From Bacillota bacterium (GTDB lineage: Bacteria; Bacillota; Clostridia; Oscillospirales; Ruminococcaceae): 21,145 nucleotides of DNA. Below are positions 13,507 to 21,095 of this stretch, one piece after another. The DNA lies in NCBI GenBank assembly GCA_023460035.1, contig JAEWRN010000017.1, forward strand, positions 1 to 21,145, in the 5' to 3' direction. How positions within the stretch are numbered: the first letter of the stretch is position 1; every line of letters begins with the position of its first letter. The translations under genes and the position numbers were made by a program. Under the pieces are notes generated by a model. The model saw only the letters and a list, made by a program, of their open reading frames with translations. It searched no databases and had not been told where the DNA came from.

Positions 13507-14931
13507 ATGACAGAACTTGAACAGATCAGCCAGCTGGTGGAACAAAAAAGCGCCGCCGCGCTTGAGCTGAACCAAAAAATATGGGATTATGCGGAGCTGA
13601 ATTTCCGTGAAGATAAAAGCGCACACGCCATTGCCGATGCGCTGCAGGCCGAGGGCTTTACCGTGGAATATGGCGTTGCCGGCGTGCGCACCGCCTTTAT
13701 CGCCACCTATGGCACCGGCGGGCCGGTGATTGCGCTGCTGGGCGAGTATGACGCGCTGTCCAGCCTGTCACAAAAAGCCGCCTGCCCCCGGCCGGAGCCC
13801 GTGACCCCCGGCGCGCCGGGGCACGGCTGTGGGCACAGCCTGCTGGGTGCCGGCAGCTTTGCCGCCGCCGCCGCACTGAAAGATTACATTGATCAGACCG
13901 GCACTGCAATGACGGTGCGCTATTACGGCTGCCCGGCAGAAGAAGACGGCGGCGGTAAGGTTTACATGGCGCGGGCAGGGTTGTTTGACGATGTGGATGC
14001 CGCTTTGACCTGGCACCCCGGTGCCATCAACGAGACCAAAGGGGTGGGCAGCCTTGCCGTGATGGGGGTGCTGTATTCATTTAAGGGCCAGACCGCCCAT
14101 GCAGCCGCTGCCCCGCAGGCGGGGCGCAGCGCGCTGGACGCGGCCGAGCTGATGAACATCGGCTGTCAGTTTTTGCGTGAGCATATGCTGCCCGACTGCC
14201 GGCTGCACTACGCTTTTCGCGATGTGGGCGGCACTGCCCCCAACGTGGTACAGGCAAGTGCCAGCCTGCATTATTACATCCGCGCGCCCAAGGTAGACCA
14301 GATGTTCCAGCTGTTCGAGCGGGTGAACAAGGTGGCCGCCGGGGCTGCCACGATGACCGAGACCGAAATGGACTACCATGTGATTGACGGCTTTTCAGAC
14401 TATGTGCCAAACAAGACGCTCAGCACCTTAATGGCGCAGTGCATGGCAGAATTGGGTGCCCCCACGTTTACCGATGCCGACCGCGCGTTGGCCGCCCAGT
14501 TTGCCGATACGATTGGCACCGAAGAGCGCAAGGACAATTTGGAGTCGGACTGTGCCGACAACGAACTGCCGTACAGCTATTTTGATAACAAGGTACTGCA
14601 CGAAGAACCGCTGCCGCTGTGTTACAACCCGCGTCGCCCGTCCCCCGGCAGTACCGATGTGGGTGATGTGAGTTACTGCGCCCCCACTGCCCAGTGCACG
14701 ATGGCCACCATGGCACTGGGTACCGGCGGGCACACCTGGCAGATGACCGCGCAGTCGAACAGCAGCATTGGTGATGCGGGCATGCTTGCCGCCGCCAAGG
14801 TGATGGCGCTGACCGCCTTGCGCGCCGCCAAAAACCCGGCACTGTTGCAGGCGGCACGCGCAGAGTGGCAGGCCACCTGCCCCGGCCCCTACCGCTGCCC
14901 GATGCCGGCAGACAGCAAACCCGAATTTTAA
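13507..14931 (+). CDS. abgB: M20 family amidohydrolase, AbgB-like
   Basis: A 474-residue metal-dependent hydrolase of the M20/amidohydrolase superfamily, closest in recall to AbgB, the p-aminobenzoyl-glutamate hydrolase subunit B (about 480 residues). Visible metal and catalytic motifs are PGHGCGHSLLGAG at 104-116, PAEEDGGG at 143-150, and LTWHP at 167-171; the lid domain follows and GTGGHTWQ near the C-terminus supplies the last histidine. The ATG at 13507 has GAGGGA upstream. The gene is monocistronic, with its own promoter and a terminator 19 nt downstream. AbgA, the partner in E. coli, is not present, so it may act as a homomer on an N-acyl amino acid or a folate breakdown product. Substrate cannot be fixed from sequence. 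Confidence 0.9.
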   Translation: MTELEQISQLVEQKSAAALELNQKIWDYAELNFREDKSAHAIADALQAEGFTVEYGVAGVRTAFIATYGTGGPVIALLGEYDALSSLSQKAACPRPEPVTPGAPGHGCGHSLLGAGSFAAAAALKDYIDQTGTAMTVRYYGCPAEEDGGGKVYMARAGLFDDVDAALTWHPGAINETKGVGSLAVMGVLYSFKGQTAHAAAAPQAGRSALDAAELMNIGCQFLREHMLPDCRLHYAFRDVGGTAPNVVQASASLHYYIRAPKVDQMFQLFERVNKVAAGAATMTETEMDYHVIDGFSDYVPNKTLSTLMAQCMAELGAPTFTDADRALAAQFADTIGTEERKDNLESDCADNELPYSYFDNKVLHEEPLPLCYNPRRPSPGSTDVGDVSYCAPTAQCTMATMALGTGGHTWQMTAQSNSSIGDAGMLAAAKVMALTALRAAKNPALLQAARAEWQATCPGPYRCPMPADSKPEF

Positions 14932-14950
14932 AAATCCACAGACCGTATTG

Positions 14951-14985
14951 GGCGCCCCGCGGCAACACACCGCAGGGCGCCTTTA
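14951..14985 (+). terminator. Intrinsic terminator of the amidohydrolase gene
   Basis: GGCGCCCCGCGG (14951-14962) pairs with CCGCAGGGCGCC (14970-14981) with one mismatch and a 7-nt loop, followed by TTTATT. It lies 19 nt after the stop codon. Confidence 0.85.
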
Positions 14986-15005
14986 TTACAGTGCCTTACC
15001 TGCAA

Positions 15006-15046
15006 AAAGCGGCACATTGCCCAAACCAAAGGCAATGTGCCGCTTT
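15006..15046. terminator. Second hairpin, terminator of the small minus-strand gene
   Basis: A perfect 16-bp stem (15006-15021 with 15031-15046) around a 9-nt loop. Read on the minus strand it ends in TTTTTG and lies 40 nt after the stop of the 44-residue gene; read on the plus strand it could back up the amidohydrolase terminator. Confidence 0.85.
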
Positions 15047-15086
15047 ACTGTACCGTATTAGGCCGCCTGCAAACTGACGCTGTTGC

Positions 15087-15221
15087 TTAAAAGCTGCGCG
15101 GTGTTTTTACCTTGCGCGATTTTGCAAGGCCAATTGCGCTGAACACCAGGCCGGTCACCGAAATAGAAACCGCGATGCAGCCCATAATCAGGCCCACAAT
15201 GCTGAAAATCTTGGCTTTCAT
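15087..15221 (-). CDS. 44-residue hydrophobic membrane microprotein, unknown function
   Basis: A small gene encoding MKAKIFSIVGLIMGCIAVS at its N-terminus, one long hydrophobic stretch to about residue 33 rich in Gly, Ile, Val and Ser, and a basic tail AKSRKVKTPRSF. It should be a single-span (or tight hairpin) inner-membrane peptide with a positive C-terminus. Evidence for a real gene is unusually good for its size: AAAGGAGT is 8-9 nt before the ATG, an extended -10 promoter lies 30-60 nt upstream, and a perfect hairpin terminator follows. The GLxxGxxAxxxS pattern resembles small DUF4190-like membrane proteins, but I do not recognise the family. It is divergent from guaB. A longer overlapping frame (15058-15294) has no such signals and was not chosen. 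Confidence 0.72.
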   Translation of the reverse strand: MKAKIFSIVGLIMGCIAVSISVTGLVFSAIGLAKSRKVKTPRSF

Positions 15222-15252
15222 TTTCAACGACTCCTTTCGTTATTCCTTTTTT

Positions 15253-15281
15253 ATTATACCAGCCTTTCGTTTTGCGGGCAA
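15253..15281 (-). promoter_or_regulatory. Extended -10 promoter of the small membrane protein gene
   Basis: On the minus strand TTGCCC (15276-15281) and TATAAT (15253-15258) are 17 nt apart, with TGG before TATAAT. Transcription would begin about 25 nt before the start codon. Confidence 0.75.
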
Positions 15282-15329
15282 GATTGTTTTGCATTTCCCG
15301 GCTGTTTTACACTCGCGCACAACTTATCC

Positions 15330-15359
15330 TTGACAAGCAATGCAAAAAGGGCATATTAT
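15330..15359 (+). promoter_or_regulatory. Sigma-A promoter of guaB
   Basis: A consensus TTGACA at 15330-15335 and TATTAT at 15354-15359 with 18-nt spacing; an overlapping perfect TATAAT at 15357-15362 would need 21 nt. The leader is about 45 nt, too short for a purine riboswitch, and ends in AAAGGAGT. Confidence 0.75.
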
Positions 15360-15412
15360 AATGGATAATCCAATCAACGAAAAGTGAACAGCAAAGAAAA
15401 GGAGTATAAGAT

Positions 15413-16924
15413 ATGGCTTTTATTTACGACGAACCGAGCCACACTTTTGGCGAGTACCTGATGATCCCGGGGTATTCTTCATGCGAATGCGTACCATCCG
15501 AGGTCAGCTTGAAAACCTCGGTGGTGAAATACCGCAAGGGTGAAGAAGAATGCCCCCTCACCATGAATATCCCGCTCGTTTCGGCAATCATGCAGTCGGT
15601 GTCCAACGATACAATGGCCATTGCACTTGCAAAAGAAGGCGGTATCTCCTTTATTTTTGGCAGCCAGAGCATTGAAAGCGAAGCGGCCATGGTGGCAAAC
15701 GTAAAAAGCTACAAGGCGGGCTTTGTCATCAGCGACTCGAATATCCGCCCGGACGCGACCCTTGCCGATATCCTTGAGCTGAAAGAAAAAACCGGCCATT
15801 CCACAGTTGCCGTAACCGAGGATGGCACCGCAGCCGGGCGCCTTGTGGGCATTGTTGCAAGCCGCGACTACCGTGTCAGCCGCATGTCGGCCGACGAAAA
15901 AGTATCCTCCTTTATGACCCCCATCGAAAAGCTGATCACTGCAACCGAAGACACCACGCTAAAAGAGGCCAACGACATCATTTGGGACAACAAGCTGAAC
16001 AGCCTTCCCATCGTTGACAAAAACGGCACCTTGAAATACTTCGTGTTCCGCAAAGATTATTCGGACCACAAGGCAAACCCCGACGAGCTGCTGGACACCC
16101 ATAAGCGCTACATTGTGGGCGCCGGCATTAACACCCGCGACTATGCCGAGCGCGTGCCCGCGCTGATTGAAGCCGGTGCCGATGTGCTTTGCATCGATTC
16201 ATCGGAAGGGTTTTCAGAGTGGCAGAAAAAGACCATGGAATGGGTGCGCAGCAAATACGGCAACACCGTAAAGGTGGGCGCCGGTAACGTGGTGGACCGC
16301 GAGGGCTTTTTGTTCCTTGCAGAGGCCGGTGCCGACTTTGTAAAGGTTGGCATTGGCGGCGGGTCGATCTGCATCACCCGCGAGCAAAAGGGCATTGGCC
16401 GCGGCCAGGCCACCGCACTGATTGAAGTGTGCAAGGCGCGCGACGAATACTTTGAGCGCACCGGTGTTTATGTGCCGGTTTGCAGTGACGGCGGTATTGT
16501 GCACGACTACCATATCACACTGGCACTTTCTATGGGCGCCGACTTCATCATGCTGGGGCGCTATTTCTCCCGCTTTGATGAAAGCCCCACCAATAAGCTG
16601 AACATCAACGGCAGTTATGTCAAAGAGTACTGGGGCGAGGGTTCGAACCGTGCGCGCAACTGGCAGCGGTACGACCTTGGCGGCGGTGCCAAGCTGTCGT
16701 TTGAAGAGGGCGTTGACAGCTATGTGCCCTACGCCGGTAGCTTAAAAGACAATGTGGCACAGACACTGGCAAAGGTAAAGCACACCATGTGCAACTGCGG
16801 CGCCATGACCATCCCCGAATTGCAGCAAAAAGCAAAGCTGACGCTGGTTTCTTCAACCAGTATTGTCGAGGGCGGTTACCACGACGTCATATTGAAAGAC
16901 AAAGGCCTTACCCCGGTAGAGTAA
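15413..16924 (+). CDS. guaB: Inosine-5'-monophosphate dehydrogenase
   Basis: Oxidises IMP to XMP with NAD+, the committed step of GMP synthesis, in the cytoplasm. The 503-residue product has the (beta/alpha)8 barrel interrupted by two CBS domains at about 112-225. Seen in order: PLVSAIMQSVSNDTMAIALA near 54-73, CIDSSEG at 260-266, VGAGNVVDREG near 288-298, the catalytic loop GIGGGSICITRE with Cys320, SDGGIVHDY near 358-366, and the flap EGSNRARNWQRY with the Arg419-Tyr420 dyad. GSICITR replaces the more usual GSICTTR; the longer form resembles a clostridial subtype. The ATG follows AAAGGAGT. It is monocistronic with its own promoter and terminator. Confidence 0.96.
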   Translation: MAFIYDEPSHTFGEYLMIPGYSSCECVPSEVSLKTSVVKYRKGEEECPLTMNIPLVSAIMQSVSNDTMAIALAKEGGISFIFGSQSIESEAAMVANVKSYKAGFVISDSNIRPDATLADILELKEKTGHSTVAVTEDGTAAGRLVGIVASRDYRVSRMSADEKVSSFMTPIEKLITATEDTTLKEANDIIWDNKLNSLPIVDKNGTLKYFVFRKDYSDHKANPDELLDTHKRYIVGAGINTRDYAERVPALIEAGADVLCIDSSEGFSEWQKKTMEWVRSKYGNTVKVGAGNVVDREGFLFLAEAGADFVKVGIGGGSICITREQKGIGRGQATALIEVCKARDEYFERTGVYVPVCSDGGIVHDYHITLALSMGADFIMLGRYFSRFDESPTNKLNINGSYVKEYWGEGSNRARNWQRYDLGGGAKLSFEEGVDSYVPYAGSLKDNVAQTLAKVKHTMCNCGAMTIPELQQKAKLTLVSSTSIVEGGYHDVILKDKGLTPVE

Positions 16925-16939
16925 TTCATTGATTAAATG

Positions 16940-16970
16940 GCGGCACCGCAACTGCGGTGCCGCGTTTTTT
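16940..16970 (+). terminator. Intrinsic terminator of guaB
   Basis: CGGCACCGCA (16941-16950) pairs with TGCGGTGCCG (16953-16962), extended by one more G-C pair, followed by a T run at 16965-16970. Confidence 0.9.
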
Positions 16971-17010
16971 GTTTTATGATTGTTTTATTACGGCCGTACA
17001 AAAGTAAAAA

Positions 17011-17631
17011 ATGAAAGAAGGCGTCTCCTTGGCTTCACCCCAAAAGCACGACTGGCCCACATGGGCCGCCGCAATTTTAGTATTGTGCGCCGCAAGGCTA
17101 TGGCTGCTGCCGGAAGCATTTCGGTTTTTATCCGCCCCAAACACCATGTGGCGGGTACTCTACCAGCTTACCGTGCTTGCACTGGCCGTCGTATTATTCG
17201 TTTCGGCAAAGCTGCCGCATGCGGTGCTGGCAGGTGCCTTTGGCTTTGCGGGGCTGATGTTTGCCGTACAGCAAAGCAGCTCGGTGGCGGCGCTGTTTAC
17301 TGCCGATGCCATCACACCGCTGTATTTTTTGACCATCATATTGGCCACGGTGCCCACAATGGCCCTTTATTTGCTGTGCAGTTTGTTTGTACTGCAAAAA
17401 GTGCCGGCCCGGGCTGCTGCCGCGGCGGCAATCGCCACCTTTTTTTGCAGCTTTGCCGCAGTTTTAATGATGCTCGCGGCTTCTGCCGCCGGCAGCGTGT
17501 TCGTCTTTGGCCGCCTGCTGGTACAGGTTTTACCCGGCAGCCTGCCCGGCCTGCTGCTGCCGGTGGGTCTGGTGGTTTGGCTGGCGGGGTGGCAGCGTAA
17601 AAAGCCGCCGCTGCACCCGATGCCGCGCTAG
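17011..17631 (+). CDS. Polytopic membrane protein of unknown function
   Basis: A 206-residue, very hydrophobic, alanine- and leucine-rich protein. Hydrophobic segments can be drawn at about 17-33, 48-66, 70-87, 103-128, 134-160 and 166-194, suggesting five or six membrane spans and a short basic C-terminal tail (RKKPP). I do not recognise the family and see no catalytic motif. The ATG at 17011 has no good ribosome binding site; a TTG at 17029 has AGAAGG about 8 nt upstream and may be the true start, giving a 200-residue product. The gene stands alone between the guaB terminator and the shared terminator with the acetyltransferase gene. Clean codon structure, a following terminator and overall hydrophobicity make it a likely real gene. 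Confidence 0.7.
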   Translation: MKEGVSLASPQKHDWPTWAAAILVLCAARLWLLPEAFRFLSAPNTMWRVLYQLTVLALAVVLFVSAKLPHAVLAGAFGFAGLMFAVQQSSSVAALFTADAITPLYFLTIILATVPTMALYLLCSLFVLQKVPARAAAAAAIATFFCSFAAVLMMLAASAAGSVFVFGRLLVQVLPGSLPGLLLPVGLVVWLAGWQRKKPPLHPMPR

Positions 17632-17673
17632 CTTGTCACCCGGTAAGTGCCCGCAGGGCAGCCATTACAAAAC

Positions 17674-17705
17674 ACAAAACAGGGGGCTTTTGCCCCCTGT
17701 TTTGT
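17674..17705. terminator. Bidirectional terminator between convergent genes
   Basis: A perfect 14-bp stem (ACAAAACAGGGGGC at 17674-17687 with its complement at 17692-17705) and a TTTT loop, with T-rich flanks on both strands. It serves the membrane protein gene (plus) and the acetyltransferase gene (minus), which ends 3 nt away. Confidence 0.9.
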
Positions 17706-17707
17706 TG

Positions 17708-18235
17708 TTACAGTATTTTTTCGTACAGCCGGTATTCATGCAGCCCATACATACCGTACCCCATATCGGCGGTACCCACATGGTGAAACTGTTGCTTTTC
17801 ATATAGACGAATGGCCGGCTTGTTGCCCTCGCAAACGTCCAGCCGTATCGTTTGCAGCCCGTCCGCTTTGGCCTTTGCCTCGGCAAACTGCATCAGTGCC
17901 GTGCCAACACCTTTGCCCCCAAAGCCGGGGTGCACCGCAAAGGTGTGCAGTACCATTACTTTTTCAGGTGCCGCGTTGCAGCCCCAAGGCATTGTTTGGT
18001 AAGCCTCCTCCTGCAGGTGGTTCAGCACAATGGTGCCGGCAAGTGCATAGCCGCTTTGGGCAACATAAAGCTGGCCTTTATTTAGTGCCGCCTCTGCGTC
18101 CTGTTGTGTTGGGTAAATGTCTTTTTTCCAGCCGGGGTAGTTGGTACCGGCCTCCAAATGCTCCAGCAGTGTCTCGTATAGCTGCACGACTGTCGCAAGG
18201 TCCTGCTTTGTCGCTTTTCTGATTTCTAGCTCCAT
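17708..18235 (-). CDS. GNAT-family N-acetyltransferase
   Basis: A 175-residue single-domain GNAT. It begins MELEIRKATKQDLATVVQLYE, has the acetyl-CoA pyrophosphate-binding motif A in TFAVHPGFGGKGVGTALMQFA at about 98-118 and motif B in LDVCEGNKPAIRLYEKQQF at about 133-151. AGGGGGAA precedes the ATG. It lies 20 nt after the YeiL-like regulator gene and is probably cotranscribed with it. Substrate is unknown; small GNATs of this type acetylate amines, amino acids or ribosomal protein N-termini. Confidence 0.9.
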   Translation of the reverse strand: MELEIRKATKQDLATVVQLYETLLEHLEAGTNYPGWKKDIYPTQQDAEAALNKGQLYVAQSGYALAGTIVLNHLQEEAYQTMPWGCNAAPEKVMVLHTFAVHPGFGGKGVGTALMQFAEAKAKADGLQTIRLDVCEGNKPAIRLYEKQQFHHVGTADMGYGMYGLHEYRLYEKIL

Positions 18236-18255
18236 GGTTTCCCCCTGTTTTTCTT

Positions 18256-18918
18256 TTATGCCTGCATTTCATCCTGTAATGCAATCAGTTGCTCTTCATC
18301 TTCAACCGCATACCCGCGGGGCAGCCGCCGCAAAATACCCTGCTTGCAAAACTTCGCCATCACGTAAAGCAAATGGCGGTAGGTAATGCCAAGGTACTCA
18401 GAAGCTTCGGTGTGCTTTTCAGCATATACACCGTCCCTTGCGGTCATCAAAATATAGGCCGCCAAACGGTTTTCCAGCGGGTAAGCCTGCCGCTGCGCAT
18501 AGGTGCGGGTGCCCACAAATGCCTTGCGCCCAAGGTATAAACATAGCGCGCGCAAAAACAAGCCGTCGCTGCGCACCCGCTCGCCGCAGCGGGCAAGGTC
18601 CAGCACCAGGCATTCACAGCGGGTATGGGCACGCACCCCTCTGGACGGGCTTTCGGGGTCCAGCAGCTCCATCTCGCCCAAAAAACAAGGGGCCTCGTAA
18701 AAATTAATCAGGGTCACCCTGCCATTTTTGTGGGTCATAAACAGCTTTGCGCTGCCTTTGGCAAGGTAATACAGCCGTGTCACCTTTTGCCCCTCACGCA
18801 AAATATCCTCACCCGCCTCAAAGGTGGCCGCGCTGGTATAGGGCGTAATGTCAAACGAAAAATAATCTGCAAAACCGCTTTCCTGCATCAGCGGGCCCGG
18901 CGGCAGCTGCCGTTTCAT
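18256..18918 (-). CDS. yeiL: Crp/Fnr-family regulator, YeiL-like
   Basis: The 220-residue protein has a cyclic-nucleotide-binding-like domain at about 30-125 (EAGEDILREGQKVTRLYYL, then NGRVTLINFYEAPCFLGEMELLD at 65-87) and a C-terminal HTH at about 165-205 (EKHTEASEYLGITYRHLLYV). These segments closely match E. coli YeiL as recalled, including the NGR-V-LI-F--APCF-GE-EL-D and EYLG-(S/T)YRHLLYV blocks. In E. coli yeiL is next to rihB, a nucleoside hydrolase gene, and here it is divergent from two nucleoside hydrolases, which supports control of that operon. GGGAGGGG precedes the ATG. Ligand is unknown; several cysteines (78, 101, 103, 111, 126, 191) are present, but the N-terminal FNR cluster pattern is absent. 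Confidence 0.9.
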   Translation of the reverse strand: MKRQLPPGPLMQESGFADYFSFDITPYTSAATFEAGEDILREGQKVTRLYYLAKGSAKLFMTHKNGRVTLINFYEAPCFLGEMELLDPESPSRGVRAHTRCECLVLDLARCGERVRSDGLFLRALCLYLGRKAFVGTRTYAQRQAYPLENRLAAYILMTARDGVYAEKHTEASEYLGITYRHLLYVMAKFCKQGILRRLPRGYAVEDEEQLIALQDEMQA

Positions 18919-18947
18919 GCGACCCCTCCCTCTTTTCGCTTGTAATG

Positions 18948-18961
18948 ATGAGATTTCTCAT
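18948..18961. promoter_or_regulatory. 5-4-5 palindrome, candidate YeiL-type operator
   Basis: ATGAG-ATTT-CTCAT, with six paired bases each side of TT, has the 5-4-5 geometry of Crp/Fnr operators such as TTGAT-N4-ATCAA. It lies 29 nt upstream of the regulator's start and, for the nucleoside hydrolases, is centred about 41 nt before the start site predicted from TAAGAT at 18984-18989, the class II activator position. Confidence 0.6.
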
Positions 18962-18983
18962 AGTATTTTACCCCAACGCATGC

Positions 18984-18989
18984 TAAGAT
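18984..18989 (+). promoter_or_regulatory. Extended -10 of the nucleoside hydrolase operon
   Basis: TGCTAAGAT at 18981-18989 gives an extended -10. The expected -35 at about 18961-18966 is TAGTAT, which is poor, consistent with a promoter that needs an activator. The leader would be about 55 nt. Confidence 0.5.
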
Positions 18990-19050
18990 GCAAGAAAGTA
19001 AACGCCCCGCCTTTGTGCGGCGCGCAAAATTGCAAGGTAAGGAGAATTTT

Positions 19051-19995
19051 ATGGAGAAGATCCCTCTGATCATGGACGTAGACACCGGTGTGGATGATGC
19101 CATTGCCATTTTGCATGCGCTGGCAAGCGACAAGCTGGATGTGCTGGGCATCACAACGGTGGGCGGCAACCAGACGCTGGAAAAAACCACCCGCAACACC
19201 TTGGCTGTGCTGGAGCTGCTGGGCCGCACCGATATCCCGGTGGCAGCAGGTGCCGCCAGCCCGCTGGTGCGCCCGCTGCACACCGCCGCCAGCGTACACG
19301 GTGAAAGTGGCCTTGGGGCCGCTACCCTGCCCCCGCCCACAAAACAAACGGAGGCTAGCGACGCCGTGACCTGCCTGCGCCGCTGGATTGAAAACAGCGC
19401 AAACCCGGTCACGATTGTTGCGGTGGCCCCGCTGACCAACATTGCCATACTGCTGAAGGCTTACCCCCATTTAAAGACCAAAATCGAGCGCATCGTAATT
19501 ATGGGTGGCGGGGCGTTTCGCGGCAACGCGTCCCCCGTGGCCGAATTTAATATCTGGGTGGACCCCGAAGCCGCGCACATGGTGTTTCAAGCCGGGGTGC
19601 CGATGGTGATGTGCGGGCTGGATGTCACGATGCAGGCCATTGCAACGCAGCAGGACATTGATGCCTTTGCAGGCCTTGGCAACGCGGCAGGCACCTTTTG
19701 CGCCGATGCGTTCAGGCATTATTATAACTTTTATAAACAGCAGTATGGCGACGCGGTTAACGGTTGTGCCGTGCACGACGCCGTCGCGGTGATGGTGCTG
19801 ACCCACCCGGAGCTGATGAAAAGCAGCCCCGCCTATGTTGAAGTGGATTTGACCGGCGAAAAGACCCTTGGTTGCACCGCCGCCGATTTTCGTAACCGCG
19901 GCCGCCTGCACCCGTTTAACACCGAGGTTGTGATGGAGTTGGACCGCGAAAAATTTATTCACCTGCTGCTGGCTTCGGCGGCAAAATTTTCGTAA
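19051..19995 (+). CDS. rihB: Nucleoside hydrolase, RihB-like
   Basis: Hydrolyses the N-glycosidic bond of ribonucleosides to a base and ribose in the cytoplasm. The 314-residue product has the calcium-binding signature MDVDTGVDDAIAI at 8-20 (Asp11, Asp15, Asp16), GGNQTLEKT at 38-46, HGESGLGA at 83-90, APLTNIA near 126-132, EFNIWVDPEAA at 165-175 and the catalytic VHDAVAV at 241-247 (His242, Asp243). GGNQTLEKT and HGESGL recall the pyrimidine-preferring RihB. The start at 19051 follows AAGGAG; the longer frame from 18988 would lie in the leader. First gene of a two-gene operon divergent from the YeiL-like regulator. Confidence 0.93.
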   Translation: MEKIPLIMDVDTGVDDAIAILHALASDKLDVLGITTVGGNQTLEKTTRNTLAVLELLGRTDIPVAAGAASPLVRPLHTAASVHGESGLGAATLPPPTKQTEASDAVTCLRRWIENSANPVTIVAVAPLTNIAILLKAYPHLKTKIERIVIMGGGAFRGNASPVAEFNIWVDPEAAHMVFQAGVPMVMCGLDVTMQAIATQQDIDAFAGLGNAAGTFCADAFRHYYNFYKQQYGDAVNGCAVHDAVAVMVLTHPELMKSSPAYVEVDLTGEKTLGCTAADFRNRGRLHPFNTEVVMELDREKFIHLLLASAAKFS

Positions 19996-20007
19996 AGGAG
20001 GGGACGA

Positions 20008-20949
20008 ATGATGACAAAACGCCCTGTTGTAATTGATTGTGACCCGGGGGTAGACGACACGCTGGCATTGATGCTGGCGGCCAGCGCCCCCTCGCTTGAT
20101 ATCCGCGCCATCAACCCGGTGGCCGGCAACGTTGGCTATGCCAGCACGTCGCAAAACGCCCTGCGCCTGCGCGATTTGCTGGGCCTTGACTGCCGCGTGG
20201 GCCGCGGCGCAACGCAGCCGCTGATTGCCCCCCCGCGTGACGCGGGTGAAATTCATGGCACCGGCGGGCTGGGCGGCTACCAGCTGCCGGCATCCGACCG
20301 CGATTTTGACACCGACTATGCGTGGGACGTATTGTACCAGGAGACAAAGCGCGCCGGCGGCGAGCTGGAGCTCGTCACGCTGGGCCCCATGACCAATGTT
20401 GCCATTGCGCTGCTGCGCTACCCCGAGCTGAACCAGCTGATCAAAAAGATCACCTGCATGGGCGGCACCGCCCACCAGGGCAACACCAACGTGTATGCCG
20501 AATTTAATATTTTTATCGACCCGCATGCCTGCGACATTGTGTTCCGCTCGGGTATCCCCATTGCGATGTGCGGGCTGGATGGCAACGAAAGCTGTATGCT
20601 GACCGGCGAAGAGATGTTCCGCCTGTTTGACCGCCCGTCACGCGTGACACCGGTAACTTCGCACATTGCGCATTTTGTGCACGAACGCAACACCACCGGC
20701 TGGGGGCTACCGGGCTCTACCATTCACGACCTTGTGACGATGGCTTGCTTTATTGCACCGGAAATTGCAGTTTACGAGCCCTGCTACACCACCTGCGAAA
20801 CCCGCAGCGCCCTTTTATTTGGTCAAACAGTCGTCGATTTATACCATGTCAGCGGCAAACAGCCCAACGTAGACGTGCTGTTGCGCGCGGATAAAAAGAC
20901 GTATATGGATATGATTACAGCGATGATGGCATACTACACCACCCACTGA
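20008..20949 (+). CDS. Nucleoside hydrolase, second paralogue
   Basis: A 313-residue IU-nucleoside hydrolase family member, distinct in sequence from its neighbour. It shows VVIDCDPGVDDTLALMLA at 7-24 (Asp10, Asp12, Asp16, Asp17), NPVAGN at 36-41, HGTGGLGGY at 83-91, LGPMTNVAIA at 125-134, EFNIFIDPHA at 165-174 and IHDLVTM at 239-245 (His240, Asp241). All calcium ligands and the catalytic His-Asp appear intact. It starts 12 nt after the first hydrolase, with AAAGGAGGGG upstream of ATGATG; either ATG could start. The divergence of the two copies suggests different nucleoside preferences, for example pyrimidine versus purine (inference). A strong terminator follows. Confidence 0.93.
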   Translation: MMTKRPVVIDCDPGVDDTLALMLAASAPSLDIRAINPVAGNVGYASTSQNALRLRDLLGLDCRVGRGATQPLIAPPRDAGEIHGTGGLGGYQLPASDRDFDTDYAWDVLYQETKRAGGELELVTLGPMTNVAIALLRYPELNQLIKKITCMGGTAHQGNTNVYAEFNIFIDPHACDIVFRSGIPIAMCGLDGNESCMLTGEEMFRLFDRPSRVTPVTSHIAHFVHERNTTGWGLPGSTIHDLVTMACFIAPEIAVYEPCYTTCETRSALLFGQTVVDLYHVSGKQPNVDVLLRADKKTYMDMITAMMAYYTTH

Positions 20950-20989
20950 AATACGGTGTGGGCAAATTGAATCCGCAAAGCCCAATAAA

Positions 20990-21019
20990 AAACAAGGCTG
21001 CCGAATGGCAGCCTTGTTT
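20990..21019 (+). terminator. Intrinsic terminator of the nucleoside hydrolase operon
   Basis: A perfect 13-bp stem (AAACAAGGCTGCC at 20990-21002 with GGCAGCCTTGTTT at 21007-21019) with a GAAT loop. Confidence 0.9.
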
Positions 21020-21028
21020 CAGTCTGTC

Positions 21029-21063
21029 GAAAAAGGTCCAGCGAAAGCTGGGCTTTTTCATTT
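21029..21063 (+). terminator. Possible second terminator hairpin
   Basis: GAAAAAG (21029-21035) pairs with CTTTTTC (21053-21059), and CCAGC with GCTGG around a GAAA tetraloop, separated by a small bulge, then CATTT. It could be a back-up terminator or a stable RNA element. Confidence 0.45.
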
Positions 21064-21095
21064 AAAAGCGGTAAAATAGGTATGGGTGATGAGGA

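Noticed and set aside
15058..15294. 78-codon minus-strand frame overlapping the microprotein
   Set aside because: Its start lies upstream of the mapped promoter elements and it lacks a ribosome binding site; the 44-codon frame has all the signals.
15366..15412. Purine riboswitch in the guaB leader
   Set aside because: The leader is only about 45 nt and shows no three-way junction or conserved purine-aptamer loops.
19471..20526. 351-codon minus-strand open frame
   Set aside because: Antisense to both nucleoside hydrolases and spanning their junction; no ribosome binding site or family similarity.
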